A stretch of 29,500 bases of DNA from an uncultured Blautia sp. (GCA_900549015.1 URMH01000032.1:1-29500), one strand, 5' to 3'. Positions 15,501 to 25,307 are shown, counted from the stretch's first letter. A program made the numbers and translations. The notes: generated by a model from the sequence alone, not told the origin.

Positions 15501-15517
15501 AATGGAGTAAAAAGATT

Positions 15518-16891
15518 ATGGTATTTTCCAGTATATTTTTTATTTTCGGCTTTCTGCCGATTTTCATGCTCCTGTATTATCTTGTCCCCCGGAAATTACA
15601 GAATCCGGTACTGATAATCGGAAGCCTTTTCTTCTACGCCTGGGGCGAGCCTGTGTACGTGGTACTCATGCTTTTCTCCGCTGTTTTCAACTATTTTATG
15701 GGACTGGATTTGGAAGCATCCGGATTTGACCAAAAAGCCAGGAAACGGAGTCTTATTTTTGCTGTTATTATCAATCTCTTCATACTCTGTTTCTTTAAAT
15801 ATAATAAGGAACTTCCTCTTCCCATTGGAATTTCCTTCTACACCTTTAAAAATCTTTCCTATATTTTTGACGTCTATATGGGAAAAATCCAGGCGCAGAA
15901 AAATATTGTGACCTTCGGCGTTTACAGCACCATGTTTCCTCATATGGCAGCAGGTCCTATTGTCCGTTATGCAGATATTGAAAACCAGCTTGTGCGCCGT
16001 CCTGTAAGTCTTGCAAAATTTGGAATCGGCGCAGAATATTTTATAAAAGGTCTTGCAAAAAAAGTACTTCTTGCAGACAACCTTGCTGCATTTTACGGAG
16101 AAATAAATGCACTGGGAGGAGACGCCTCCATGCTGACTGCATGGCTGGGCATTATTCTTTACACTCTGCAGATTTATCTTGATTTCAGCGGATACTCAGA
16201 TATGGCTATCGGTCTTGGAAAAATGCTTGGCTTTGATTTCCAGAAAAACTTCGACTATCCTTATACTTCTTTGAGTGTTTCTGAGTTTTGGCGCAGATGG
16301 CATATTTCCCTGGGTAGCTGGTTTCGTGACTATATTTACATTCCCCTTGGCGGAAATCGTGTTTCCACCGGAAAGCATATTCGCAATATTCTTATTGTGT
16401 GGGCTCTTACAGGTATCTGGCACGGTGCAAGCTGGAACTTTGTGCTGTGGGGACTGTATTACGGACTTCTCCTTCTTCTGGAAAAGTTCCTGTTAAAAGA
16501 TATTCTGGAACGTGTTCCTCCTTTTATCTGCCGGATTTACACAATACTTGCCGTAATGATTGGCTGGGTATTTTTCAGCCAGACTACTTTTTCCGGTATT
16601 GGAAAAACCTTCGGAACACTCCTTGGTTTCGGAGCTTCCGCCATTGCGGACACTGCCTTTTTATATTATCTGAAAACCACTTTTTTCCTTCTTCTTATCA
16701 GTATTCTTTGCTGCAGCAGTGGTCTTCAGACAAGATTTAAAAGAATGATGAAGCGAAAACCAAAAACAGCTATTGCCATAAATCTGATTCTTTTCTTTCT
16801 GGCAACTGCTTACATGGTTTATAACTCTTACACCCCGTTTTCATATGTACCTCCAAAGACGGAAGGCTGCCGTCTTTGGAGGTACATATGA
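15518..16891 (+). CDS. MBOAT family O-acyltransferase (AlgI/DltB-like)
   Basis: Polytopic membrane enzyme that passes acyl groups across the membrane to an extracellular acceptor. The 457-residue product has FYAWGEP near residue 40, PHMAAGPIVRY (141-151), YLDFSGYSDMAIG, SEFWRRWHISLGSWFRDYIYIPLGGNR (255-281) and the conserved His302 in LTGIWHGASWNF. The ATG at 15518 has GGAG about 10 nt upstream. The C-terminus is odd: relatives usually end in a PF.YFRF-like tail, whereas here PFSY is followed by about 14 residues encoded inside a perfect inverted repeat. Its TGA overlaps the next ATG. Confidence 0.9.
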   Translation: MVFSSIFFIFGFLPIFMLLYYLVPRKLQNPVLIIGSLFFYAWGEPVYVVLMLFSAVFNYFMGLDLEASGFDQKARKRSLIFAVIINLFILCFFKYNKELPLPIGISFYTFKNLSYIFDVYMGKIQAQKNIVTFGVYSTMFPHMAAGPIVRYADIENQLVRRPVSLAKFGIGAEYFIKGLAKKVLLADNLAAFYGEINALGGDASMLTAWLGIILYTLQIYLDFSGYSDMAIGLGKMLGFDFQKNFDYPYTSLSVSEFWRRWHISLGSWFRDYIYIPLGGNRVSTGKHIRNILIVWALTGIWHGASWNFVLWGLYYGLLLLLEKFLLKDILERVPPFICRIYTILAVMIGWVFFSQTTFSGIGKTFGTLLGFGASAIADTAFLYYLKTTFFLLLISILCCSSGLQTRFKRMMKRKPKTAIAINLILFFLATAYMVYNSYTPFSYVPPKTEGCRLWRYI

Positions 16892-16894
16892 AAA
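16838..16894. repeat. Perfect 25-bp inverted repeat over a stop/start overlap
   Basis: Arms 16838-16862 and 16870-16894 are perfectly complementary around a 7-nt loop (16863-16869). The right arm contains the GGAGG ribosome binding site, the ATG of the DHHW gene and the TGA of the MBOAT gene. In mRNA it would form a very stable hairpin that hides the start site until ribosomes finishing the MBOAT gene open it. There is no T-tract, so it is not a terminator. Confidence 0.9.
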
Positions 16895-18039
16895 AACGAA
16901 ACTATAAATACTTTTTCCACTACATGGGAGTTGCCTTTTTCCTGATTCTGCTTCTGGTTTTTCTCATTAATATTTTGACACCGGACAAAAGCTTTTCCCA
17001 AAAAGAAAACCGTGTTCTCTCATCAAAACCGGAGCTTAATCTCTCCCAGATTACATCTGGAAAATTTTCTCCCAAATATGAGACTTACGTAAATGACCAG
17101 TTTCCTCTTCGTGATACCTGGGTTACGCTAAAAGCCGGATGTGACCGTCTTATGGGAAAAACAGAAGAAAACGGTGTTTATCTTGGAAAAGACGGCTATC
17201 TCATGGAAGCATTCAATCCACCGCCTCAGAAACAGCTTGACTCCACCTTAACGGCAATGACTGATTTTGCCCAAAGCCATTCCAATATCAAACAGTATGC
17301 GCTGATTGCCCCAAATGCTGTAAATATATTAGAAGAAAAGCTTCCCTTTGCTGCCCCGGCAATCGACCAGAATCCCTATATAGATACAGTAAAAGATACA
17401 TTAAATGAGGCAGGGCTCACTTTTATAGATGTACGCGATGCTTTGAGTGAGCACAAAGATGAAGGAATTTATTACCAGACAGACCACCACTGGACAACAC
17501 AGGGCGCATGGTTTGCTTTTAATGAAACTGCAAAAATCATGGAAATTGACGCTTCCTCTCTGGAATATGAATCTGTCCCTGTATCCGAATCTTTTCAGGG
17601 AACACTCTCTGCAAAAAGCGGTTTCCGTTCCGGCAAAAAAGAAGAGCTTTCTGTTTTTCTTCCAACAGGAGACGCCCCTTCCTCTGTTGTAAATTATGTG
17701 AACGAACAGAAAAAATCAGGAAGCTTCTATGTCACAGAACAATTAAAGGTCCGTGACAAATATGCGCTTTTCTTTAATGGAAACCACCCACAGGTTAAAA
17801 TCAGCACACCTGTAAAAGAAAACCGCACACTCCTTATTTTAAAGGATTCCTATGCAAACTGCTTTGTGCCATTTCTTGCTCCCCATTATCGGAATATTAT
17901 TATGGTTGACCCCAGATATTATTATGGGGATTTGGAGAAACTGATTCAGGTAGAAAACGTACAAGAAATCCTCTATCTCTATAATGCCAACACCTTTTTC
18001 AGCGACACCTCTCTTGAGCTTACTCTCTCAACCCAATGA
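16888..18039 (+). CDS. DHHW family protein (AlgX/AlgJ-like)
   Basis: The product is 383 residues with an N-terminal membrane anchor (13-30) followed by an extracellular SGNH-like domain. The family motif TDHHWT is at 198-203, with the candidate nucleophile Ser321 in LILKDSYANCF. These proteins partner MBOAT enzymes to place acetyl groups on exported polysaccharide, as AlgX and AlgJ do with AlgI. VNDQFPLRD (68-76) is also typical. The ATG at 16888 has GGAGG 5 nt upstream and overlaps the MBOAT stop (ATGA), inside the inverted repeat. No polymerase or glycosyltransferase is present, so the polymer is made elsewhere. Confidence 0.85.
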   Translation: MKKRNYKYFFHYMGVAFFLILLLVFLINILTPDKSFSQKENRVLSSKPELNLSQITSGKFSPKYETYVNDQFPLRDTWVTLKAGCDRLMGKTEENGVYLGKDGYLMEAFNPPPQKQLDSTLTAMTDFAQSHSNIKQYALIAPNAVNILEEKLPFAAPAIDQNPYIDTVKDTLNEAGLTFIDVRDALSEHKDEGIYYQTDHHWTTQGAWFAFNETAKIMEIDASSLEYESVPVSESFQGTLSAKSGFRSGKKEELSVFLPTGDAPSSVVNYVNEQKKSGSFYVTEQLKVRDKYALFFNGNHPQVKISTPVKENRTLLILKDSYANCFVPFLAPHYRNIIMVDPRYYYGDLEKLIQVENVQEILYLYNANTFFSDTSLELTLSTQ

Positions 18040-18048
18040 GCCCTGTAT

Positions 18049-18083
18049 AAAAAAACTCCGCGGCAGCACCGCGGAATTTTTTT
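18049..18083. terminator. Bidirectional intrinsic terminator
   Basis: A GC-rich 7-bp stem (18057-18063 with 18069-18075) and 5-nt loop, with an A-tract on the left and a T-tract on the right. It ends the O-acylation cassette (+) and the sensor kinase transcript (-). Confidence 0.9.
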
Positions 18084-19848
18084 ATTCTTCTTTGTTCTCC
18101 GGAAAACAAAGCGTAATCTTTGTTCCCTCTCCTCTCTCGCTTTCTATAAGAATTCCGTAATTCTGCCCGTAGATCAGTTTCATTCTGTCATCTACATTAT
18201 TCACGCCAATTCCTGTAAAATGCTCCTTCTGCCCCTCGCTTTTATCGAGAAGTGTACGGACTGTCTGATTATCCATACCAATTCCGTCATCTATGATCTC
18301 CACTTTAAGCTGTCCTTCACTCATACGGGCAAATATGGAAATCGTTCCCTGCTGCCCCTGAGGAAACGCATGGAAAAACGCATTTTCCACAAAGGGCTGT
18401 AAAATCAGTTTCGGAATTTTCTGCTCTTCGCAATCCGGCAATACATAATACTCAACATTAACGGAATTTCCGTATCTTGTCTGATTGATGATCACATAAT
18501 CTTTCAGGTTTTCAATCTCTTCTTTCAAAGTGATAAACTCTTCCTTATTGCTTATGGTATTTCTCAAAAGCCGGATAAAAGCGTCGATCACCTGGACTGA
18601 TTTTTCTTTGTTCCCCTGCCAGATGAGCCACTTTACACTTGCAAGCGTATTATAAATGTAATGGGGATTGATCTGCATCTGAAGAGAATGGATTTCTGCC
18701 TCCCTCTTTGCTTTTTCTACCTCCATCAGCTTATCAATATACTGCTGCATTTCTCCCAGCATCGTATTATACGTAGAAGAAAGTTCCCGGATTTCCGTAC
18801 TGCCCTCTACCTTTACAAACTGGTTCAGCCGCCCTTCACGAACACCCCGCATCTTATCCACCAGCTTATAAAGCGGTCTTGTCTGCTGCCTTACCAGAAG
18901 AAAAATAACAAGCACGACAATCGTTGTAATAAAGGCTGTCACACCGATAATATAATGAGAATCATATACTCGCGCAAATGCCATATCCGGGTGTATCATG
19001 CCGAGCATTGTATAATTTGTACTTTGAAGCCTCTGGGTCATATATCCTGTAAGCTGCCCGTTTTCCTCCCGGCTCATAATTTTTATTCCGGATTTTTCCA
19101 TCTCTTTTATTATCTTCAAAAGCTTCTCTTTATCTCCCGAATCTTCCAGGTATTCCTCTCTGTTGGAAGAGATGATCTCATTATCCTGATTCAGAATAAA
19201 AAGATCGTTTGTGCTCGTTGTAAATCCATCGTAATATCTTCGAAAATCCGATTCTTTAATTGTAAGAAGCGTTACGCCGGATACATTTTTTCCTCCGTCC
19301 CTGCTGATCGTTTTTGCCAGAACGATTACAGGACAATCTTTCATAACGTCTGTGTATCCGCCCTTTTCATACTGACAGATAAGCTTTTTCGGATTTTCCA
19401 GCGCTTTTTTTACCACGGAATTATGAAGAAGCGTCTCCCCGTCTGTCACAAGACTGGAATCGTTATAATTCAGAGTCTTTCCGTCAATTCCCAGAAGTAC
19501 AAGATTCATATCGCTGTATTTTTCTATAGGAAGCTGCTTTAAATACTGTTTCAGATCCAGAATATTTTTTGCTTCCTCCGCATATTCCCAGTCTGTCTCT
19601 GTAAAATACGCCTGCACTGTGGAAGAACTGCTGATACTGGAAGTAACGGCTGTCATATCCCGGAAAAAATTATAAATATTCTTATCTGTCTGCTTGAAAA
19701 TCTTATCCTGAGATTCCACAAAATTTTCTACAAATGCCTGCTGAGATGCCCGGAGATTTAAGATGCTTAATCCGATCGTCAGACATACGATCCCTGCCAC
19801 AACAGCCAGGATAATTTTAAAAAAAAGTGTGTTGCACCGCTTTCTCAA
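18082..19848 (-). CDS. YesM-family sensor histidine kinase
   Basis: Membrane sensor of 588 residues: a membrane segment (about 9-31), an extracellular Cache-like domain (about 35-295), a second membrane segment (298-319), HAMP linker, then the His_kinase and HATPase domains. Phospho-acceptor His396 lies in LQMQINPHYIYNT, the N-box Asn489 in QPFVENAFFHAF, and the G1 box DDGIGM at 520-525. It pairs with the AraC-type regulator just upstream. The TTG start has GGAGG 7 nt upstream and overlaps the regulator's stop (TTGA). It probably senses an extracellular sugar or a binding-protein complex for the adjoining transporter. Confidence 0.92.
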   Translation of the reverse strand: MRKRCNTLFFKIILAVVAGIVCLTIGLSILNLRASQQAFVENFVESQDKIFKQTDKNIYNFFRDMTAVTSSISSSSTVQAYFTETDWEYAEEAKNILDLKQYLKQLPIEKYSDMNLVLLGIDGKTLNYNDSSLVTDGETLLHNSVVKKALENPKKLICQYEKGGYTDVMKDCPVIVLAKTISRDGGKNVSGVTLLTIKESDFRRYYDGFTTSTNDLFILNQDNEIISSNREEYLEDSGDKEKLLKIIKEMEKSGIKIMSREENGQLTGYMTQRLQSTNYTMLGMIHPDMAFARVYDSHYIIGVTAFITTIVVLVIFLLVRQQTRPLYKLVDKMRGVREGRLNQFVKVEGSTEIRELSSTYNTMLGEMQQYIDKLMEVEKAKREAEIHSLQMQINPHYIYNTLASVKWLIWQGNKEKSVQVIDAFIRLLRNTISNKEEFITLKEEIENLKDYVIINQTRYGNSVNVEYYVLPDCEEQKIPKLILQPFVENAFFHAFPQGQQGTISIFARMSEGQLKVEIIDDGIGMDNQTVRTLLDKSEGQKEHFTGIGVNNVDDRMKLIYGQNYGILIESERGEGTKITLCFPENKEE

Positions 19849-21380
19849 TGTCCCGCCTCCATCCTGCTTTTGCGCCTGTACTGACTTGGCGTCTCTCCTT
19901 TCAGCTTCTTAAACATTCTGCAGTAATAGCCGTGGTCAGAATATCCCACTTCCATACTGATGTCGGAAATGGGCATGGAGCTTTCCCGTAAAAGCTCACA
20001 GGATTTTTCGATACGGACCATATTCAGATACCCGCTGAATCCCTCCTGCATATGCTGATTAAAATAAGAAGAAATATAATGATAATTAAAGGAAAATTCT
20101 TCTGCCAGATCTGCAAGCTCCAGCTTTTCCATATAATGCGTCCTTATGTATTCTTTCATTTCTTCTATCCGAAAATCCTCGCTGTGCCGGCTGTCCGGCA
20201 CCATAGAAGAAAGCTCTTCTGTAATCTCACTGCAGCACAAAAGAAACTCCTTATCGCTTTCCGTTTTATCTATTTTCTTAAAATAAGCCCTTCGAAGCTC
20301 CTCGCTTTTTACCCCGCATTTTTCCATTTCCATCAAAAGATTATATAAGAGATTTTTGAAAAGATTCTTGCACTGGTAGGCGTCGTATCTGCACTGACAG
20401 AGATATTCCATATACTCTTTCAAAAGCGCCATCGCCTGAGAAAACTGATGGTTTTTTAATAATCCCGCATACTCCTCATAGTGAAAACGCTCAGCTTCTG
20501 CAGTCACATATTCACCCTGCTCAATCAAAAATTTCTCTGCAAAATAAAATTTCTGCTCCAGGCTTTGCTTTATTTCTTTTTCGTAAATATCACGGATTCT
20601 GGAGAACTGTGTAAATCCATCACTTAACACAAGGAAAAGATTTTCTGCTATTTTCCCCGCCTTATCTGCCCCTTCTTTCAGCTTCTCAATAAGAAACATC
20701 TCATCTGGTTTTTTATAATTAATGACACAGAAAAATACTTCCTGCTCCAGATACAGAGTACATAACTTCTCAAATCCGTTTTTACACAGATGCTTTATGA
20801 GTATTTCCTGTATCTTATCCCACTGGCGTGTATTATTTCCGCAGGCTTTTTTCATATTTCCTGCAAGAATGCGAAACTGCATATGAGGAAATCTTTCTTT
20901 ATATTCCACCTCCGAAATGGTATTCTGATACCCTGTCAGATACCGCTCCATCTGTGTTTCCAGCGCCACGCTTTCTCTTCTGTCAAGAGAAAATCCCGGT
21001 ATGCCTGCCGCAGCCTTCTTAAGCGCCCTGAGCAGGATTTCCGGGTTTAAAGTCGGCTTTAAAACATAGTCCACTGCCCCGTTTAAAAGCGTTGTTCTCA
21101 CATATTCAAAATTGTCATAGCTGCTTAAAATGATCAGCTTGATATTCGGATATTTCTCCTGTAAGATCATGGAAAACTCAATTCCATTTAATACAGGCAT
21201 AACAATATCAGCCAGAACAATGTCTGGCTGATACTTTTCTATCATCTCTATTCCTTCCTGTCCGTTAGAGGCTTCCCCAACAAGCTGAAAGCCTTCCTGC
21301 TCCCACATGATCATATGGCTGATTCCCTGACGTGTAATAAATTCATCATCTACAATCAGCACTTTACACTCTCTTCCCAT
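19845..21380 (-). CDS. YesN-family response regulator, REC plus AraC HTH
   Basis: Transcription factor of 511 residues. The N-terminal receiver has the acidic pair Asp11-Asp12 (IVDDE), phospho-acceptor Asp58 in VLADIVMP and the Lys of VLKP near 108. A helical middle region of about 280 residues follows. The C-terminal AraC-type double helix-turn-helix includes YHYISSYFNQHMQEGFSGYL and ISMEVGYSDHGYYCRMFKK. It is the partner of the downstream kinase and the likely activator of the sugar operon. Spacing of 39 bp from lacZ without a terminator suggests co-transcription, hence positive autoregulation. Confidence 0.92.
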   Translation of the reverse strand: MGRECKVLIVDDEFITRQGISHMIMWEQEGFQLVGEASNGQEGIEMIEKYQPDIVLADIVMPVLNGIEFSMILQEKYPNIKLIILSSYDNFEYVRTTLLNGAVDYVLKPTLNPEILLRALKKAAAGIPGFSLDRRESVALETQMERYLTGYQNTISEVEYKERFPHMQFRILAGNMKKACGNNTRQWDKIQEILIKHLCKNGFEKLCTLYLEQEVFFCVINYKKPDEMFLIEKLKEGADKAGKIAENLFLVLSDGFTQFSRIRDIYEKEIKQSLEQKFYFAEKFLIEQGEYVTAEAERFHYEEYAGLLKNHQFSQAMALLKEYMEYLCQCRYDAYQCKNLFKNLLYNLLMEMEKCGVKSEELRRAYFKKIDKTESDKEFLLCCSEITEELSSMVPDSRHSEDFRIEEMKEYIRTHYMEKLELADLAEEFSFNYHYISSYFNQHMQEGFSGYLNMVRIEKSCELLRESSMPISDISMEVGYSDHGYYCRMFKKLKGETPSQYRRKSRMEAGH

Positions 21381-21418
21381 TTCATTCCTAACCTTGTACT
21401 GTCTTATTTTTCTTTATT

Positions 21419-24400
21419 TTACAACGGCTTTATGAAAAATTCAACATGGAGATTCTCGTCAGAAGAGATGCGGTACTGCTCATGAACCGGCGCTCCCCAG
21501 CTGTCGTCTCCGCCTACGCCCATCTGCTTTGCAAGGACACGCACCCAGGTATAATGAGGAATGGAGAGCTCCTCTTTATGGGACGCTGCATCAAGCTCCC
21601 TTGTGCTCCACGGAAGTACGCCTGCCTCAAACGGCTGTCCTGCTGCTTCAAAACGAAGACCTGTGTCTTCTTCATCGCTGAGCTCCAGCCAGCGCACCCC
21701 TGTCCTGTTTCCGCATTCCTGAGGCACAAGATAACCGGATACGTTTTTCTCCGCTGTAGTCTCAAAAATCCCAAGACGTGCTCCTTCGCAGCGGTCAATA
21801 TAATTCTCCTCCGGTCCCATGCCATAGTAGCGCACATTATGATATTTTTCTTTTAAGCGCCACTCAAGGCCAAACGCCGGAAGATCAGGAAGTCCCTTTA
21901 TTCCTTTATAAGAAGCACGAACCTTTATACTTCCGTCCGCCTTTGCCGTATAAGAAACAGAGGCTTTGATCTCTCTGCTTACAGGAATCGCAAAATCAAA
22001 AATAACAGTTACACTGCTTTCTGTTTCATCCACGGAAACCTTTTCTACTTTTCTGTAAGCTCCCGCGTTTGCCCAACAACCGCAGTCATATCCAAGGCTG
22101 CATCCTCGGTCGTTATCTGTCAGCGCCCGCCAGAATGTAAGCTCCGGTCTTCTTGTGATAAACTCTCTTCCATTGTAGCAGAGAGAAGCGATCCCTCCTT
22201 CTGTCTTTGAAAACATGGCTGAGAAATTTTTTCCCTTTACGCCGATATTTACATCACCGTGAACAACTGTAAGCGGCTCTTTTTCTTCTTTGCATTTCTC
22301 CTCTTCCACTGTCCAGGTTGTCTCTCCAAACGCAGTCTCAAAACCTTTTCCCGCCCATATGGTATCTCCGGAAAGGCAGGCGGAAACACGTATGGTATAT
22401 TCGCCGCTCTCTGTAAAAGAAAGCGCTGGAAGCGGAACACATTCTTCAGAAAGAGGACTTACTTTTGCTTTAAATGTGCCGGATTCCACCTCTTCTCCAT
22501 CTCTCAGAAGTGTGTAACAGAAATACAGATTTTCTGTTGAAATATAGTTGTTTCTGTTCTGGATTCTTACCCTTTCTTTTTCCGGGAAAATACGCACAGG
22601 CGCATACAGATGTTTTACTTCCTGCGCCTTTGGGGAAACCTTCCTGTCGGAATATACAATACCATTTGTGCAGAACTCATAATCTGTGGCTCTGTCATCA
22701 AAATCGCCGCCGTAAGAGAGAACTCTCTCTCCCTGATCGTTGATCCTCTCCACAGCCTGATCAATATAATCCCAGATAAAGCCGCCCTGATACTTTTCAT
22801 AAACATCTTCCAGATCTGTATAAAGCTTCATGCCTCCGCATGAATTTCCCATCGCATGCATATACTCGCAGCTTATGTAAGGCTTCGCAGGATCTTCCTT
22901 TAAATACGCCTCAATATCTACCGGTTTTGCATACATTCTTGATTCCATATCTGTAATATCCGGATAATTTCTGTTCCAGAATCCGCCTTCATAGTGAACG
23001 AGTCTTGTATCGTCCACACTGTGGAAAAAGTCTGTCATTGCCTGAATATCATCACCCGCATAAGACTCATTTCCGCAGGACCAGATAAGGACAGAAGGGT
23101 GGTTTTTGTCTCTCATAAACATGGAATTTGCTCTGTCAATAACAGCTGCCTTCCATTCTTTCAGGCTGCCCGGCACATTCCAGGAAGGCTCACAGGCTCC
23201 CATCTTCTGCCAGGAACCGTGGCTTTCCAGATTTGTCTCATCTATGAGATAAATACCGTATTTATCGCACAGGCGATACCATAAAGTCTGATTGGGATAA
23301 TGAGAAGTACGGACTGCATTGATGTTGTGCTGCTTCATAAAACGTACATCCCAGAGCATCTCCTCTTTTCCGATCGCCCTTCCCTTCTGATAATGAAATT
23401 CGTGACGGTTTACCCCGCGGAAAATAATCCGTTTTCCATTTAAGAGCATAAGCCCTTCCTTCATCTCAAAACGACGGAATCCAACCTGCTCTTTTACCAC
23501 TTCCATCAGCTTTTTGTCCTTATCGTAAAGGCGGATAAACAGTTCATAAAGTACAGGTTCTTCCCCGCTCCACGGTCTGATTTTTTCCATTTCTTTTGCG
23601 GAAAAGCTTCCTGTTTCTGCCGGTTTTTCCTCTTTTAAAATAAGCTTTCCCTTCTCATCAAGAAGGCTGATTTCCATGTATGATCCTTCTTTTTTTCCGG
23701 AAATCTCCCACTGAAGAGAAAGATTTCCTTTTGTAAAGGAATCGTCAAGACCGGCTTTTACAAACAGATCTCTCACATGAAGCTTTGGCACTGCATAAAG
23801 GTACACGTCACGGAAAATCCCGGAAAAACGCCAGAAATCCTGGTCTTCCAGCCAGCTTGCACTGCTTCTTTTATATACTTCCACTGCAAGTCTGTTTTTT
23901 CCTTCTTTAACAAAATCTGTGATATTAAATTCAGAAGGAGTAAAAGTATCCTCACTGTATCCCACAAACTTTCCATTCAGCCACACATAAAAGGCAGTTT
24001 CCACGCCCTGAAACGAAAGAAATAACGGTTTTCCCTTTAAATTTTCCTTCAAAATAAACTCTTTTACATAACTTCCCACAGGGTTATATTCTCTGGAAAT
24101 ATGTGGGGGACGAAGCTCTTCCTGTCCGTCCCAGGGATACATGGTATTAATATACTGATTCTTATCATATCCCTGCATCTGGATATGTCCCGGTACTGTA
24201 ATCCTGTTAAAATGGCTGTCATCGTACCCTTCCTCAAAAAAATCCTTCTCTCTTTTCGATGGATTTTCTGCGTAGGAAAACTTCCATATGCCATTCAGGC
24301 ACTGTGCAAGAGGCATCCTTTCTTCCAGGCAAACCTCTTCTTCTTTTTCATAAAATAAATGGTCGGAATGTGCTTTCTCTCTGTTTACCTGAAATACTTC

Positions 24401-24442
24401 CGGGTTTTCCAGCCATTCAAGAGATGCTCTTTCTGCTGTCAT
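21419..24442 (-). CDS. lacZ: GH2 beta-galactosidase
   Basis: Cytoplasmic retaining glycosidase that cleaves terminal beta-D-galactose from lactose or galacto-oligosaccharides. The 1007-residue product has the sugar-binding domain (about 45-220), an immunoglobulin-like domain, a TIM barrel with acid/base Glu459 in WSCGNES and nucleophile Glu526 in ISCEYMHAMGNS, and the C-terminal Bgal_small_N domain (about 735-1007). NRHEFH (345-350) and SHYPNQ (380-385) are also typical. Full length for LacZ. The ATG at 24442 has GGAGG upstream; a GTG five codons earlier overlaps that site. It lies 25 bp after the second permease, within one operon. Confidence 0.95.
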   Translation of the reverse strand: MTAERASLEWLENPEVFQVNREKAHSDHLFYEKEEEVCLEERMPLAQCLNGIWKFSYAENPSKREKDFFEEGYDDSHFNRITVPGHIQMQGYDKNQYINTMYPWDGQEELRPPHISREYNPVGSYVKEFILKENLKGKPLFLSFQGVETAFYVWLNGKFVGYSEDTFTPSEFNITDFVKEGKNRLAVEVYKRSSASWLEDQDFWRFSGIFRDVYLYAVPKLHVRDLFVKAGLDDSFTKGNLSLQWEISGKKEGSYMEISLLDEKGKLILKEEKPAETGSFSAKEMEKIRPWSGEEPVLYELFIRLYDKDKKLMEVVKEQVGFRRFEMKEGLMLLNGKRIIFRGVNRHEFHYQKGRAIGKEEMLWDVRFMKQHNINAVRTSHYPNQTLWYRLCDKYGIYLIDETNLESHGSWQKMGACEPSWNVPGSLKEWKAAVIDRANSMFMRDKNHPSVLIWSCGNESYAGDDIQAMTDFFHSVDDTRLVHYEGGFWNRNYPDITDMESRMYAKPVDIEAYLKEDPAKPYISCEYMHAMGNSCGGMKLYTDLEDVYEKYQGGFIWDYIDQAVERINDQGERVLSYGGDFDDRATDYEFCTNGIVYSDRKVSPKAQEVKHLYAPVRIFPEKERVRIQNRNNYISTENLYFCYTLLRDGEEVESGTFKAKVSPLSEECVPLPALSFTESGEYTIRVSACLSGDTIWAGKGFETAFGETTWTVEEEKCKEEKEPLTVVHGDVNIGVKGKNFSAMFSKTEGGIASLCYNGREFITRRPELTFWRALTDNDRGCSLGYDCGCWANAGAYRKVEKVSVDETESSVTVIFDFAIPVSREIKASVSYTAKADGSIKVRASYKGIKGLPDLPAFGLEWRLKEKYHNVRYYGMGPEENYIDRCEGARLGIFETTAEKNVSGYLVPQECGNRTGVRWLELSDEEDTGLRFEAAGQPFEAGVLPWSTRELDAASHKEELSIPHYTWVRVLAKQMGVGGDDSWGAPVHEQYRISSDENLHVEFFIKPL

Positions 24443-24467
24443 AATTCTGTCCTCCACAAAAAATTTC

Positions 24468-25307
24468 TCAGCCTTTTACAGAGCCTGTCATACCTGCTAC
24501 AAAATGTTTCTGCATCAGGAAGAAAATAAGCGCTGTAGGAATTGTCGCCATAACAACGGCTGCCATCATCATACCATAATCCGGCGTATATGACGAGCCC
24601 ATTGCGGAAAGAACAAGCGGAAGCGTTCTTTTTTCCGGTGACTGCAGAGCGATCAAAGGCCATAAGTAATTGTTCCAGCTGCTCATAAATGTAACAATGA
24701 TCGCTGCCGCATACGTAGATTTCATTGTTGGCATAAACACTCTTGTAAAAATTCCAAACTCTCCAAGACCATCGATTCTGGCTGCCTCAATCAGCTCTTT
24801 CGGGAAAGATTCCGTATTCTGACGGAAGAAAAAGATCAAAAAAGCTGTGGCAACCGCAATGACAATTACAGCTCCCGGCGTATTGATGGCGATTGTTTTT
24901 AACACCGGAATACTGCTGAATTTGCTGAAAAGACGGAACAGTGGAACCATCAAAGCTGCAAACGGAACCATCATAGACAGCAGGATAATATTAAAAACCT
25001 TTTCCCGTCCTTTTGATTTATAAATAACAAATGCGTAGCCTGCCGCTGAGGAAACAACCATTGCAAGAAGAGTTGTAACAACAGCAATGACAAGAGAATT
25101 TTTAAATGCCGTACCATACTGAAGATCTGAGAAAAATACAGCTTTTAAATTTTCCATAAGATAATTTCCAGGCACCAGAGTTCCCCTTGTTACGTCAACC
25201 GATTTGTTTGTTGCCGCAATGATCATCCAGATAAATGGAAAAATCGATATGATGGAACAAATACTTAAAAATACATACTGAAATCCACGAAGAACTTTTT
25301 TAGTCAT
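24468..25307 (-). CDS. Carbohydrate ABC transporter permease (MalG type)
   Basis: Inner subunit of a CUT1 sugar importer; 279 residues with six predicted membrane segments. The ATPase-docking EAA loop reads EAARIDGLGEFGIFTRVFMP in the fourth cytoplasmic loop. Typical WMIIAATNKS near the N-terminus and LIFFLMQKHFVAGMTGSVKG at the end. The start overlaps the end of the other permease by 8 nt. Confidence 0.92.
   Translation of the reverse strand: MTKKVLRGFQYVFLSICSIISIFPFIWMIIAATNKSVDVTRGTLVPGNYLMENLKAVFFSDLQYGTAFKNSLVIAVVTTLLAMVVSSAAGYAFVIYKSKGREKVFNIILLSMMVPFAALMVPLFRLFSKFSSIPVLKTIAINTPGAVIVIAVATAFLIFFFRQNTESFPKELIEAARIDGLGEFGIFTRVFMPTMKSTYAAAIIVTFMSSWNNYLWPLIALQSPEKRTLPLVLSAMGSSYTPDYGMMMAAVVMATIPTALIFFLMQKHFVAGMTGSVKG

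Noticed and set aside
18661..19542. A 293-codon plus-strand ORF opposite the sensor kinase gene
   Set aside because: Composition is antisense-like (His, Phe, Ile, Cys), with no family match and no ribosome binding site.
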